A model generated the notes under the pieces. It saw only the letters and a list, made by a program, of their open reading frames with translations, had not been told where the DNA came from and did no database searches. Below are positions 12,184-23,562 of a DNA stretch of 64,000 nucleotides, one piece after another. Position numbers and translations under genes: made by a program. This stretch comes from Nigrospora sphaerica (lineage: Eukaryota; Ascomycota; Sordariomycetes; Amphisphaeriales; Apiosporaceae): the NCBI GenBank assembly GCA_018287875.1, contig JAGVVL010000018.1, positions 1,542,501 through 1,606,500 on the forward strand, in the 5' to 3' direction. The stretch's first letter is position 1. Each line of letters starts with the position of its first letter.

Positions 12184-13268
12184 CGCATACCAACGCTTGC
12201 CAGCAATGCTTGCCAGCAACACACCGGCCGACTCGTGACCGCCTTGATGCCCTAGCCAGATGAGGGCCACTTGGCGTGCCGCGCTGCTGGTCGCTGGCCG
12301 CATAGCGTACCGCATTCCCACCCCTCCTATCCATCTCTTTTTGGTGGCCGGCAGTCCATTGATGTTGGCAACCAGATCCGGCCTACGGGCGGGTTCGTTG
12401 GCTGAACTGTTCCCCAGGGTGTCCATGCCACGCACCGGGTCCAGTCGAGGGCAACCTTTCGCCAGGCCCGCCCCAAGGGTGGATGTCATCCATCTGCACC
12501 CACTAGACTTTACTGTCTAGTACCGTACATAGGTACACACACGAGGTTACCCGCCAGTTCCTGCCCAGCGCTCCAGGGGCTCCATGGTGCCATTCATCCC
12601 ATGCATAGGACACATTCTTTCGGGCCCCCGTGCACCATGACGACAATACGGGCTCGTGCAGCACGTCACAGGCAGCCGATATTTGGATGGCCGAATATTG
12701 AACCGGCCAGCGCCACTTGGTGCTGCCAGCCCGCGAGCACGTTCTGGGCTGATCCAAACCATGGCTGAACGAAACAGTACCCCTGGACCCTAGCGGCAGT
12801 TCTGTAGCTCGTACCTGACGTGCTTTAAAGAGGCAACCTATTAGTACATCTAAGCAGCCGCGCCATCGATCGCCACCATATTTGGCGTCCGGCGCCATTG
12901 TTCTGCGGGGGGCGTTTCCTCCCTTGACACGGGTAGAAAAATGAAGGGAAAAAAAAAACCAAAACATCGGTGGGTGTCACCCTGGGCTGCCATCGCCGGC
13001 CTCCCAAACCCTCTCTAGTTATTCTCTGTCGGCGACCTGCCACTCTTGGTGGGTTCATGCGGGAAGGGTACCTGAATTAGCGCGTCTGTGTCTGGCCATG
13101 GTGGCCTTGCCCGGCTCTCGGACGCTAGTCGAATCCAATCAACATCAGCATAAGACATCCTCGCCTTGCCTGCTCATTTGCACTTTGTCATCATCCCGTC
13201 CCGTCCCATCCCATCCTGGGCCGCCTGCAGCCACGGAAAACTCAACCAGATCAGCCAAGGAACCAGCC

Positions 13269-13285
13269 AAAAAAAAAAAAAAAAA
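13269..13285 (+). repeat. poly(A) run
   Basis: Seventeen consecutive A residues in intergenic DNA. There is no adjoining retroelement sequence or target-site duplication, so it is a plain homopolymer. Confidence 0.85.
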
Positions 13286-13895
13286 CACCCTTCAAACCTG
13301 CCGCCCGTCGCATGGCCCCTCTCAGCCCCCTTCGGCCGAACAACCCCTTCCTTGGTCATGTCACCGCGTCGGTGATGTGCCCTCCAACGTATGTTTGTAT
13401 GCCGATATGAGAAGCTCAGCCCGAGACACCGTCTAATGCCAGCCCAGCCCAGGCAGCCAGGGTAACCCTCCCATGCCTTGCAGTGGGCTCCGGTCCCACC
13501 GACTATGCAGAGTCTTCTCGCCAGCCCGCCCAACCATCCATTATCACACCGGAGAAAGGTACTCGAGTAGCTTAAACCACCTGTCCCACCCCTGTTTTCC
13601 TCTGCCCCTCCTGCGATCCGTCGGGAGGGGGGCATTCAACCCCGCATAGGACATGAAGCCCGGCCCAGTCCTGCACCGTCTGAGTTTTTCCCCCGCTTGG
13701 CCTTTTCCTTTTCGCGGGCTTAGTCGATAATTCCTATCCCGGAGTCTCTCAAACTCCAGTCTTTTTTCTTTTCGGCCATGAAAAATATGGACTTCTGTTG
13801 ACACTTATCAATGTTAAGACTAGTAATACAACAAAGGCCAGAAAGTATAACATGAGAGGCTCCTAGTCCCATGTGGTATAGAAGCCACCTCCATC

Positions 13896-16800
13896 CTAAC
13901 ACACCTTAATGCTGAACGCCTCGCTCAGCGCCTTGTCAACATCGACGCTCGTCGACGCCTTCTCGCCATCCAGACCCAGGATCGTCACTTTCGACACCTT
14001 CACCTCAGGGTCGTAGTCGAACTGGCCCGCGGCTGTCAGCGTGCCGTTCTCGAAGGTGAATTCGACCAGCGTCGTGTGCGGCTGCTCAAGGCTGTGGCCG
14101 TCGTCGAGGTACAGCTCGCCACGAGCCGTGCCATTCTCGCCCAGCGGCACCAGGATCTCGAAGTCTTGCTTGCGCAGATCCGTCGTCGTCATGGCTGACT
14201 TGGTGCGAAGCGGCACAATGACGCCGCCCTTGAGGTACAGCGGCAGATCTGACCATTCCTGGTCCGTGTGCGGCACGTTCTCCTCCTGCCCCTGAACCTT
14301 CTCGTGCGTGTAGAAGTTGTAAAAGACGTCCTTCGGCAGGTAAACGTCAACACTCGTCGAGTTCTCTTCCGTGACGGGTGCTACAAGTAACCCAGGGCCG
14401 TAAAAATACTGCAGCTCCTGCGCCCACGTGTTCTTGTCCCCCGGGTACATGTAGAACATTGGGCTAGCCATGGGCGTGCCGTCGACGCTCTGGCGGTGCA
14501 TTGCGGTGTACATGTAATCCATCAGACGGTAGCGGATGCCAATGAATTTTCTCGCAACTGCCGCGACAGACTCCCAGCGGTAGAACTCTTGAGGAACTGC
14601 AAGATCATGTTAGTCAGCGGCTTGGCGGGCCCTGAACGGTCCGGGATTCGGTGCCTGAGGTTCACGCAGATAGCAGTTGGCTACGTACCCATCTCGAAAC
14701 CGTTATGGTTACGGTAGAAAGGGGCAAAGGCTCCCAATGCGGCCCAACGAGCACACAGCTGCTCAGTAGTGTTATCACTGAATCCGCAAACGTCGGCGCC
14801 CACCATGGGGATTTGGTAGATGGACGTGAACGCCAGTAGGCTGCGGATGGTAAGACGATAGTGGTCCCAGGTGGACAGGTTATCACCGAGCCAATGCCCT
14901 ACTTTCGTGCCTGCACCGGCAAATGTCGACCTGGTGATGATCATGGGTCTTTCCGTAGGCCTCCGAGCCACCATAGCTTCGCGAGAGGCAGTAGACATCA
15001 TCGAGCCGTAAAGATTATGGGTGTCGTACATTGCCAGGCCATTTTGGTGAATAAGGTCGGTCCTGACGGTCTGGTTGGAGAGCCCTCCCTTCTCCGAGTT
15101 CCAGCTGTCCTCGTAGGCAGCCTTGTTGTGGATAGCATACTTTGGGAACAGCAGGTCACGCCCAGGCAGTCCCATTTGTCTGCCGCCTTCGGCTTGGCGC
15201 TCAGAAAGCACTACATTGTCAAGGGTAGCCCAGGACGACCTGTCACGAACCGGCAGGGGGTCGCGGGAGGACAAAGCCTCCGGGGATTTTTCGCAGTTCG
15301 TTCCTTCTGGCTGGAACTCGCATGGCCAACCGGGGAGAGGCCGGGGGGGCGTTCTCACGGGCGGAGGTTCAGGGGGATACCCGATAGCGGTCTCGTCTGG
15401 ATTCTCGCATGGAAAGTAGCAGGGAAAGTTGGACGGCTCGTTCTAGAAGCGAGAAATCGTGTTAGTGGTATATTTGGGCAAGGTCAACACCGTGCACGAG
15501 GAATGGCAATGCATAACGTAGCGGGCATACGAACCATATCGATCCACAAGAAGTCGATACCAACGCCCGTCTCATCCGAAAAGAAAGTATTGAACTCGTT
15601 GTTCCAGTACTTCGTAATGTTGGCTGAGAACCAGTCGGGGAATGCCGTGGTGCCAGGCCAGACGACACCTTTCCACACGGATCCGTTAGCACGAAGCATG
15701 AAGATATCATCTTCGACGCCAGTGTTGAAGGCTCCTGGGAAGTCCTTCCAAGCCACGGCAGGGTCCACCATGACGGTGTACTTCTGGTTGTTGGCGTGCA
15801 AGTGATCGACAAACTGACGCATCTTGGCCAGAGGAAATCTGTCAGGGTCCAAGGAGAACACCTAGAGTCTGTCAGTCGAGATTCAGCGGAACCAAGTGGC
15901 GTGTTTTCCAAGCTTACTCGACGACGATACATGTAGTCGATATCTGTCCACATTGTCCTGGAAAAAGTATAAGCGCAAAATTTCCCCGAGTGTCACATTT
16001 CTCTTACTCGAGTGGAATCTCGGCTTTGCTGTAGTTGTAGACAACTTCTGCGATGTCGTACACATCTTGGTAGCCGTAACGGCATTGGTCTAGTACGCAT
16101 CAGCGACTGCCCAGAGCATGCGGTAAAGAAGAACTCACGGAATCCAAAGCCAGAATATGGCTGCATAGTAGGGAGCCCAACGACTTGAGCATACTGCCGG
16201 GAAACCTCAATCGGAGACGGCCCAGCGACGAAGTAGAAATCCAGAACCCCACCCAGGGTGTTGTACTCAAGGTACTGTCCCGATTCCTCAGTGCTGTTGA
16301 CCATGATATCCATGCCGTTTGAGTTACGGAAGAAAACCCCGTGAGAACCGGTAGGACGGTGCTCGAAGTAGACGGGATGGTTGCTGTAGAGGTTGCTGCC
16401 CTCTGGGACACCAAAAGAATCTCGGGACCAAATGGGGCGAATGTAATTGGTGGTGTTCAGTCTCAAGGGATCCGAGTGCTCTCCCAGACCGTACAGGTAA
16501 GGGTCCTCCGGGAGCTTGGTTCTGAGCCGCAAGTACTGCGACTCAAACACCAAGCTGGCAGCCGATGTATCAAAGAGGACCTCGCCAGACTTTGCCCGAG
16601 ACACGGTGAAAGCGAAGGGCTCCTCGGTATAGTTGAATCTCAGAGCGGAAGCGGAAGTCTCAACGCCAGCCGATTCCGGCCGGGAAAGGACCTCCTCGGG
16701 GATCTGGTAAACGTCGTTACCGGCATCTTGGATCTTGACGTGTAGACGAGTTTCTGGTCACTGGCTTAGCACTTGTTGAAGATAAACGACGGGGGTCCCA

Positions 16801-17036
16801 GGGCCCAGCTCACCCGTCTCGTAGGAGACCTCAAGGGTGAGGTCTGTCAAGTCGGTGCCGTAGACGTTGCATGCCTTCCCGGCAAGTGACAAGTCGGCCG
16901 TGAGCCCGGTGGCACTTGTCTGGACATTGGATGCTTTGTAGCCAGGGCAAGCGGCCAGCAGGTCGGCGGAGGGATGATCGCGTCCGAAGATGGCAGCGGC
17001 AGAGGCCGTCGCCGCCAGGAACAGAAAGTGCGCCAT
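13896..17036 (-). CDS. secreted GH31 alpha-glucosidase (maltase)
   Basis: Seven exons: 17036-16814, 16753-16139, 16089-16008, 15957-15918, 15861-15535, 15442-14689 and 14596-13896, giving 913 aa. A signal peptide ([15 protein letters not shown]) begins at the ATG just downstream of the TATA box. The upstream in-frame ATG at 17102 is only 6 nt from that TATA and is rejected. GH31 marks are all present: [13 protein letters not shown] (rejoined over introns 3), WIDM-NEPSNFP with nucleophile Asp428 (rejoined over intron 5), [18 protein letters not shown] with acid/base Asp616, and [15 protein letters not shown]. It hydrolyses terminal alpha-1,4-linked glucose from maltose, maltodextrins and starch outside the cell. 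Length is close to Aspergillus AgdA-type enzymes. Two CreA-type motifs upstream suggest glucose repression. Confidence 0.95.
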
Positions 17037-17107
17037 GTTGGAAACTTGCCGCGGCTGGCCTGACTCCGTCTCCTGGTTATAATGGCGAGAAGTGTCACTC
17101 ATGGCGT

Positions 17108-17115
17108 CTTATATA
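17108..17115 (-). promoter_or_regulatory. TATA box of the alpha-glucosidase gene
   Basis: TATATAAG on the minus strand, 72 bp upstream of the chosen ATG at 17036. This is the expected spacing for a fungal core promoter and argues against the ATG at 17102. Confidence 0.7.
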
Positions 17116-17170
17116 GACGGACTGGAAGGATCCCCCGCGCCATGCGTGTACAGCCTGCGAGCACTGCCAA

Positions 17171-17188
17171 CCCCGGAAAACTCCCCGC
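17171..17188 (-). promoter_or_regulatory. paired CreA/CRE1-type motifs
   Basis: Two SYGGRG-type sites read on the minus strand as CCGGGG (17171-17176) and GCGGGG (17183-17188), six bases apart and about 55 bp upstream of the TATA box. Closely paired sites are the arrangement at which the carbon-catabolite repressor CreA/CRE1 normally acts. The motif is short, so chance occurrence in GC-rich DNA cannot be excluded. Confidence 0.4.
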
Positions 17189-17799
17189 ATTCCCCAACCC
17201 GCTACGCTCAACTGCAGGGAGTGATCGAGCCAGTGCAGGGGGTGGATGTCGTGGTGCGGCCTACGTACTTTCGTCACAGTAGAGGTTCCCTACCTATTCG
17301 GCTCTGCCTCGGCGGGCACTGGAAGCCTCCGTCTGTCTTTGCCAGGGACTTGGGTTCGAATAAGTGCCTTCGATTGGCTGTGGATTAGCTAGCCTGGCCA
17401 TGGCCCCTTGTTCCGGTAATGGGCAATCGTCAGAGCAAGCAATGGAGAAGCGGAGTTGGAGCGGATCTGAGAATCGTGACGTGTAGGTACATGGATAGGT
17501 ACGACTACAGCAACTGACATGGATAGAAGTTGGACCTGGGGTCGAGTCCACCCACTCGACCCCGCAACTGGATGTCATCCCTGCGCCTTCCTTCTGCGGG
17601 AGAGGATGGACGATGGTGGAATCGCGGCTTCCATGGAAGCACGTGGCCCAATTGAACACCGGCGGGTTCAGATGGTAGGATATTTACTTTTTCGCGTGGG
17701 AAAGAAAAAGCACCAAACGATGTTGTTGAGAATGTGGTAGTTTGGACACTATCTGTTTTTGATCGCGATCTCGTTACCTGAAGTAGTGCCTACAGAAAT

Positions 17800-17819
17800 C
17801 CCCCCCCCCCCCCCCCCCC
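17800..17819 (+). repeat. poly(C) run
   Basis: Twenty consecutive C residues (the opposite strand is poly(G)), prone to quadruplex or slippage. The exact length may be unreliable in sequencing. Confidence 0.85.
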
Positions 17820-18553
17820 GCGTTAGGTTTTTGCTAAACCGCCGTATTCCCACAAAGTGCAGGCGCTACTGTCAACAAGCCGCTAACTAGCATCTACTTA
17901 AGGTAGATAAGTAGCTGTCAGGAAGAAAGGGCGGGAGGGACGGACTCACCGGACCCCTTGACTGCCATGCGCAGAGCAGATGTCAGTCACCAATTGAAAA
18001 ATACAACCGTCCATGGTAAGCACATCAACTCCGACATCCTGGCATGCCATATGCCCCATCGCCGCCTATGTCACTCACAAGGGTTCTATTCGGCCCGTGC
18101 CTGACCCCAACATGCCACCCAAGACGGTGGGCTCCTGCGCGGGGAAGAAGCCCATGTCTTCGGCTGCGAGTCGCGAACCGGATCGAGCTCTCTATTGCGC
18201 AGGTGTCGCCTTTCCTTGCAGCGACGGATTCCTGCAGCGGTGACGGAGTTTTTGCGCTGCCATTCGCAGAGCGCACCGATTGACGAACCGGGCAAGTCGG
18301 TGCTCCCCCGGGGGTCCAGGAACAGGCTTCGATCGCTGGGCCGACCAAGCATTGTGTCACAAAGACACGTCTGGCCATGATGCTCGAGGGAGGAAAGGAA
18401 TGCGCGACACGACAATCCAGCGAGATATTGAGCGGAGAGCCGCTGGAAACCCCGTCTTCTCCGCAAGACTTATACCGCGATGGCACGCCAGAGCACCAAC
18501 CACCTGGCGGATCAACTACACTACTTGTTTAGTCAGTGGAGAGTAGGCAGGTA

Positions 18554-18571
18554 CCTCCTTATGTAAGGAGG
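18554..18571 (+). repeat. short perfect inverted repeat
   Basis: The 8-nt arms CCTCCTTA and TAAGGAGG flank a 2-nt centre. It sits within a cluster of GTACCT/AGGTAC motifs downstream of the AA9 gene. It is too small to call a terminator with confidence. Confidence 0.5.
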
Positions 18572-18937
18572 AGGTACTTAGCTCCCTAAGTACTTTATGT
18601 AAGTAATTGAGCGCTTTGGAACCCGCTTCCTGTAAGTACACCAAGTATGTACATACACGCTTCCCCCGCTGGGCTGAGCTGACGGGGCCATCTTGCAACC
18701 CGACGATACCCAGTCGTCGAGCCGTCTTCTTGGGGACAATGGACACGCCCGAATCCAAGCGGGAACCGAATTATTCCCCCTCGGTCTAGACCAATCGCGG
18801 CGGCCCGCCGCTCTCCCTGTCCGCGCATTCCACCACAACCACAGCCTTTCCATCCCCTTGCTACCCTCTCCCGGCCTCCCCTCCATTTCCCGTCGAGAGG
18901 TCCATTTCCCGCACCGTCCAACGCACACTCAGGCCCT

Positions 18938-20060
18938 CTAGCAGGTAAACTTGGCGGGCCCATGAGTGTAGGCCTTGCCGTCATTGTCGGGCTGGCCGGA
19001 GGAACCGTAGATGTTGATCTGGACGGACGGGTCGTTGGCCTTGTAGGCGCCAGGGAAGCGGACGGTGCTGCTCGGCGACTTGTTCCCCCCGCCGCTGACG
19101 CGAATCTGGGCGCAGCTGGATAGCGTCAGGTCAGCCAGATGCCTCTCTCCGTGCGAGGTAGGAGTTTTCCGGGAGGGATGGGGGGGCTCTTACGAGGTGT
19201 AGAACTGGGCGCCGCCAGCTGAGTAGGCTGAGTGCAGCGCCAGCGTCTCAATGCGCAGCAGGTAGTCGCCGTTGGGGATGCAGCTCGGCAGGTTGAAGTT
19301 GACCCTGGTGTTTCTCCGTGGTCAGTTTCGTGTGTGGGAGGGGGCCTCGGTGAACGGGCAAGCCTCCCCCAACCCCTCGGAGGAGAAACGGGGCGTGCGT
19401 GAAGAAGAAGGAGGGAAGAGCAAAGACTCACCAGCCGTTGGCGGCAATCATACGGTCGACTCCCCACTTCCTCGACGAGTCAAGGGTGTCCTCCCATATC
19501 TTGAACCAGCTGGCGCCGGTGGCCGACGCCGACGCCGCGTTGTCGACCTTGGCGAGGTAGGCGGTGATGGGACCCTTGTGCGAGGCCGCGATGGGGTTGT
19601 CGGGGTCGTTGGCACCCTGCGAGCCGCCGATGAGGTGCTGGTACTGGCCCGCGATGGCGTCGCCGGCCTTGACGGCAATGACGGTGCCCGACGTCGAGCC
19701 GGCCGCCCCGCACGCTATGGACGACGACGACACGTCCTGGACAGGGTTGTTGTTCGACGGCGCCCGCAGGCCATTCAGGAGGCCCTAGAGTTGTGGGACG
19801 CCGTCAGCTATGCCGAGTCTTTTCTCGATCGGGGGGGGGGGTTCAAGTTTGGGCCATGTCGGGCTAAGGGGTACTGACCTGATCATTGCCGTTGACTTTA
19901 ATTCTCTAGATTCGCCGTCCAAGTCAGAAACGTCCCCTGCCCGAGTGCATTTCGAGGCCCTCGGTAGGCCATCTCGCAGGGGTATTTCTCTCACCTGCAT
20001 GATGGCGTGGGCATCGACCGAGAGGCCAAAGGCCGCGGCCGTGAGGAGGGACAACTTCAT
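18938..20060 (-). CDS. AA9 lytic polysaccharide monooxygenase
   Basis: Five exons: 20060-19995, 19905-19879 (only 27 nt), 19784-19432, 19304-19194 and 19115-18938, giving 244 aa. A 17-residue signal peptide ends ...LSVDA, leaving His18 as the N-terminal copper-brace histidine (HAIMQ). The microexon RIKVNGNDQ supplies the VNG-Q-G segment typical of AA9 and is missed if exons 1 and 3 are joined directly. The second copper ligand is His100 in ASHKGPI, and the axial Tyr lies in AQFYTSCAQI. WFKIWE and LRIETLALH are family signatures. It cleaves cellulose or related beta-glucans oxidatively after secretion and needs an electron donor. There is no CBM1. Substrate and regioselectivity cannot be read from sequence alone. 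Confidence 0.94.
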
Positions 20061-20991
20061 GGTGGACGAGGCAGGGGGGGAACAGAGAAGTCTCCGTATG
20101 GCTAGTTTGGGAACGACGTCGTGCTAGCTTGGGGTAGGGGACCAAAGGCTCGATGATGGACCGAAAGACAGACTCATCTGGTCTCAGTCGGTCACAGCGC
20201 CGTCTGGCGGACTACTTATATGCACCATCCAACCTGGCATCGAGTCCAGCGGCACACCGCATAGTGTCGCGGAGCCTGAGCGATACCATCCTATTGCCTC
20301 AAAGGGGAAGTTGCCGCCAGATGCCGCGCGCCCTCGCAGATGCCAAGCAACACGGTCCCGTGAACCCGCAATCTGGAAGCTACCTCGTCACTATGGACGG
20401 GAGAGTCGCCCTAGCCTCAGCCAGCGGCATCTTTTAATCTACATGGAGGGCTTGGGGGGCCACGGCGCCGGGGGTCCGCTGTCCGCAGGCCGGAACGGGC
20501 GATAGCGCGCCCTCGTTACCCCCTATCAAGCCGTCCGGGCCTGGTGGAGGGTGGGAACACGGCAGACACCACTTGATCGAGGACGTTCCGGCTGCTGAGC
20601 GCCCTCGGGCAAGTCCCCAATGGGGAGAGCCCAAGGAGCGCCGTCTCATGGTTCTAACGGAAACAAGGCTACGAGAGCCGCAGGACCGGCAGATCTTGCG
20701 ATAGTGACAGCGTCGTCGATTGCAGTGCCCAGACGCGAATGACTCGACTTGGCTACGGGGTGTTCGTGCCAGAGGGTGGTTCAGGTGTTACTATTTCCGG
20801 TGTGGCCATGGTAGTATAAACAGAACCGGTTTCACGAAAGGTCATTTTTCCCGGACAGCGGAGGCCAGCGCCCTAATGCCGAAAACGGAGAAACCCAAAG
20901 ACCCCCCGAAACAGGTGCAGGTGCGGGTGAAGACATCTAAACCGCCCCCCCCCTGCGCCAGGCAGACCACAGTCTTGCCTTCGCTCCCTGC
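20061..20991. other. intergenic, AA9 promoter region
   Basis: 0.9 kb between the AA9 start and the galactanase stop. Apart from the TATA-type element, I see no feature I can support. Confidence 0.5.
20215..20220 (-). promoter_or_regulatory. TATA-type element of the AA9 gene
   Basis: TATAAG on the minus strand, 154 bp upstream of the AA9 ATG at 20060. It is a plausible core promoter; the start of transcription is not otherwise visible. Confidence 0.4.
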
Positions 20992-22705
20992 TTAGTTATT
21001 GGGCACCGCCAGCCCGTCGAGGTCGGGGGCGTACGAGCCGTCGCCCATACCGCGGATCTCGATGGTGTTGGCGCTGCCCTGGTTGAGCTGGGCGTGCAGG
21101 ACGCTGGTGGCGGGCGTGTTGCCGTTGGTGGACGGCAGGAAGGCGAGCGTCTGCGGGGCGCCGCCGTTGACAACGACGCGGGCAAAGCGCTGCGCGCTAT
21201 CGCCGTTGGCGTATCGGATGCGGATCGTGCTGCGCGTGCTGGCCTGGCTAGCGATGCCGCGGAGCGTCACGGCGCCGCCGCTCGGCCCCCCAAGGTAGCC
21301 CACCGCCGTGCCGCCGCTGCAGCCTACAACACTCGCCGTCAGCACGCTCCCCGGGACGGGCCTCTTCCGCCTGTCTCCTTGGTCAAGCAGACGGTAACGG
21401 GTAGCAACAGGGGTACAGGGTGGGGGTTCAGTGGCAAAGGAGGTTTATAGAGACACTGAGGAGTTCTTACCGCTGCAAGTGACGCTGCGCGCGCCTCCTG
21501 CTAGGACACCCGCCTCGGCCTCTGGCGTCGTCTCACCGGGACCCGCAGCCCACGTGCCCTGCGCTACATTGGGCGTCCAGCCGACATGATTGCTCATCGT
21601 TACGGTCGTCCCTGAGATGGCCAGGGGCAGCCAGACATAGGTGCTTCGCATCAGGTTGCTGGGCACCCAGCGGTCGCCCGTGTAGATGGCCATGTTGCCG
21701 ACGGGGAGAATGAAGCTGGTCTGGCTCTGGAATGTCTTGGACCCGGCCGGTGCAAACGTCTTCCAGCTCGACCACGGGCCCGCAAGTGAGGTGGCGTAGC
21801 TGTAAACCTACGAGGCGGGTCGTCAGGTTTGAGTGCCAAGGCCGCGAGAGCGAAGGACCGATTTGCACACCACTGATGGGAGAAATAGAGACGTACGTTG
21901 TCATTGGCATCCCACCCGGTCAGGCGGCTGCCAAACATAAAGTAGTACCCATTCTTCTTGAGGATTGCTGGCGACTCGATGTTTTCATTCCACAGGAACA
22001 CACTTCGCGTGACGTCGAGGTAGTCGGCGCTGAGCGCATCGATCCGCAGACCGTTGGGTCTCTTTTGCCCCAGTTAGCACAGAAGCCCATCATTCTTTTC
22101 TGTCGGGGGCAACCCATGACATACATCCTCGGTGAGCAGGTAGGCCGCACCGTTGTCGTCCTTGAAGAGGCCGATGTCGCGGCTCTCGAAGCCCAAGGGC
22201 CGAAAGCTGCGGATGTAGCTGTATTTGCCGCAGACGGTGTCGCTGGTGGCCACGCCGACCTTGGCGTCGCCGTAATTACTGCTGTCGATGTGCAGGTACA
22301 TGACATACTTATTGGTGGCGGCGTTGAAGATGACCTTGGGCCGCTCGACGACGCGGTTCGGCCCGAGGTCGCCGCTGCTCGTCCGCGAGAGCAGGGCGCC
22401 GACAAAGGACCACTCGACGAGGTTGGTCGACGAGTAGCAGTTGATGTTCTGGAACGGGGAGCCATCCGTTTTGTCCTCGCCGATCATGTAGTACGTGGAG
22501 CCGACTTGCGTGATGCCGGCGCCGTGGGCCTGGATGTGCTTCCCCGTGTTGGTCTGCCGCGAAGGGTCAGTGAAGTGTGTTCATACGTGTGCACGCCCGC
22601 GCAACGGGGGCCTACAGCAGTCCATGTTGCGCCGGGCACGATTTGCAGAGTCGCCTGGGCGACACCGCCGGCAAGAGCCAGTAACGCGGCTCGGATGGGC
22701 CGCAT
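20992..22705 (-). CDS. secreted GH43 exo-beta-1,3-galactanase with CBM35-like domain
   Basis: Five exons: 22705-22616, 22553-22125, 22061-21897, 21807-21471 and 21323-20992, giving 450 aa. A signal peptide MRPIRAALLALAGGVAQA is followed by a five-bladed GH43 propeller of the exo-beta-1,3-galactanase subfamily: IQAHGAGI, NRVVERPKVIFN, LLTED-RPNGLRIDALSADYL (rejoined by splicing) and NENIESPAILK. The usual GH43 base Asp is replaced, as in the Phanerochaete enzyme Pc1,3Gal43A, where two Glu and a Gln act. Candidates here are Glu100, Glu199/202 and Gln255/257. The last ~125 residues (CSGGTAVGYLGG, STIRIRYANGDSAQRFARV, DLDGLAVP) match a CBM35-type galactan-binding module. It releases galactose, also bypassing side branches, from the beta-1,3-galactan core of arabinogalactan proteins. 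Confidence 0.92.
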
Positions 22706-23562
22706 CGCGTATACACGGCCCGGTGCTCAGATTGGTATACACTTCAGGGGTAACGCCAACGAGGGGGATCGATGGAAACGTGCTTGGCGAGGGCAGTAGC
22801 GCTCACTTCGAGACAATAACTAGGGACGAAGTTGCGGGGCACCTAAAAAACTATACGCGACCAAGAGAGATCCCGGCGTCGCTGCATCTTATAGGCCGAT
22901 CACCTTCCCATCTCGTCCCGACACGGCCCGGAGGATAGGGCCCCTGACTCCAGCCCTCCCGGGGCTGGGCCAATCATTCGTGGCCGTGGTACCCCGCGGT
23001 GGCATTCGGACGGCGGAAAAAAACAGTCCATTTCTGGCAGGGTGGCATTGGCTTTCCGTCAGCAGGTCGCAAAATAGCCGGTCGACCACGCGAGATGCCG
23101 CGGCCTTTGTGGAGTAGCCGCAGGGGTCACCATCATGCGAAGAAGGCAGCTCCGCCTGGACACCTTCCGAGTATTTTGGGCACCGCCATTCGGCAAGGTG
23201 TCGAACAAAAGGGAACCTCCGCAAAAGAACCGGCAGCCAGGAGGAGGTGCCGTTGTCAACCCATCCGCTTTAAAATGCTGCATTGTGCGACTGTTTCCGG
23301 GCGCCGAATAATACCGCCGTACCATCTTTCCGATATATATATGTGCGGTAGGAAGAGCGTGAGATTCATGTCGCATCCCGTCATTGCCATGCCCTGCCTC
23401 AAGACCTTGAAGTGAGAGGTAAAACACCCCGCTTGTATCCCCATGTCAGTGAGCCGGTCGGTCCAGTGAGCAAGCACATGGGGCCCCCGTTCCGTTTTCT
23501 CGGCCGCTTCTCCCAGAGACGGCTGTGCCTGCAGAAGGTCTCGTGCATCTTCTATCCGGGCA
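22706..23562. other. intergenic, galactanase promoter region
   Basis: 0.86 kb holding the galactanase promoter and the 3' flank of the caspase/zinc-finger gene, with an (AT)n stretch at 23333-23342. No coding region is supported. Confidence 0.5.
22888..22893 (-). promoter_or_regulatory. TATA-type element of the galactanase gene
   Basis: TATAAG on the minus strand about 180 bp upstream of the ATG at 22705. It is a plausible core promoter with moderate spacing. Confidence 0.35.

Larger units (their letters stand above)
11225..13895. other. intergenic, promoter side of coiled-coil gene
   Basis: 2.7 kb holding the promoter of the coiled-coil gene and the 3' flank of the alpha-glucosidase gene. 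It contains ATCCC repeats (12126-12183), a poly(A) run (13269-13285) and a TAGGTAC motif (12530). Open frames here are low-complexity shadows; no gene is supported. Confidence 0.45.
17037..18937. other. intergenic between alpha-glucosidase and AA9 genes
   Basis: 1.9 kb with the alpha-glucosidase promoter, TAGGTAC motifs at 17484 and 17496, a 20-nt poly(C) run and a small inverted repeat at 18554-18571. No gene is supported. Confidence 0.5.

Noticed and set aside
13269..13285. Poly(A) run as a possible retroelement tail
   Set aside because: No reverse-transcriptase remnant or target-site duplication nearby.
17037..17102. Upstream in-frame ATG (17102) as the alpha-glucosidase start
   Set aside because: Lies 6 nt downstream of the TATA box and would bury the signal peptide 22 residues inside the protein.
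17343..17360. GGTTCGAAT, like a tRNA T loop
   Set aside because: No paired T stem or A box at a suitable distance.
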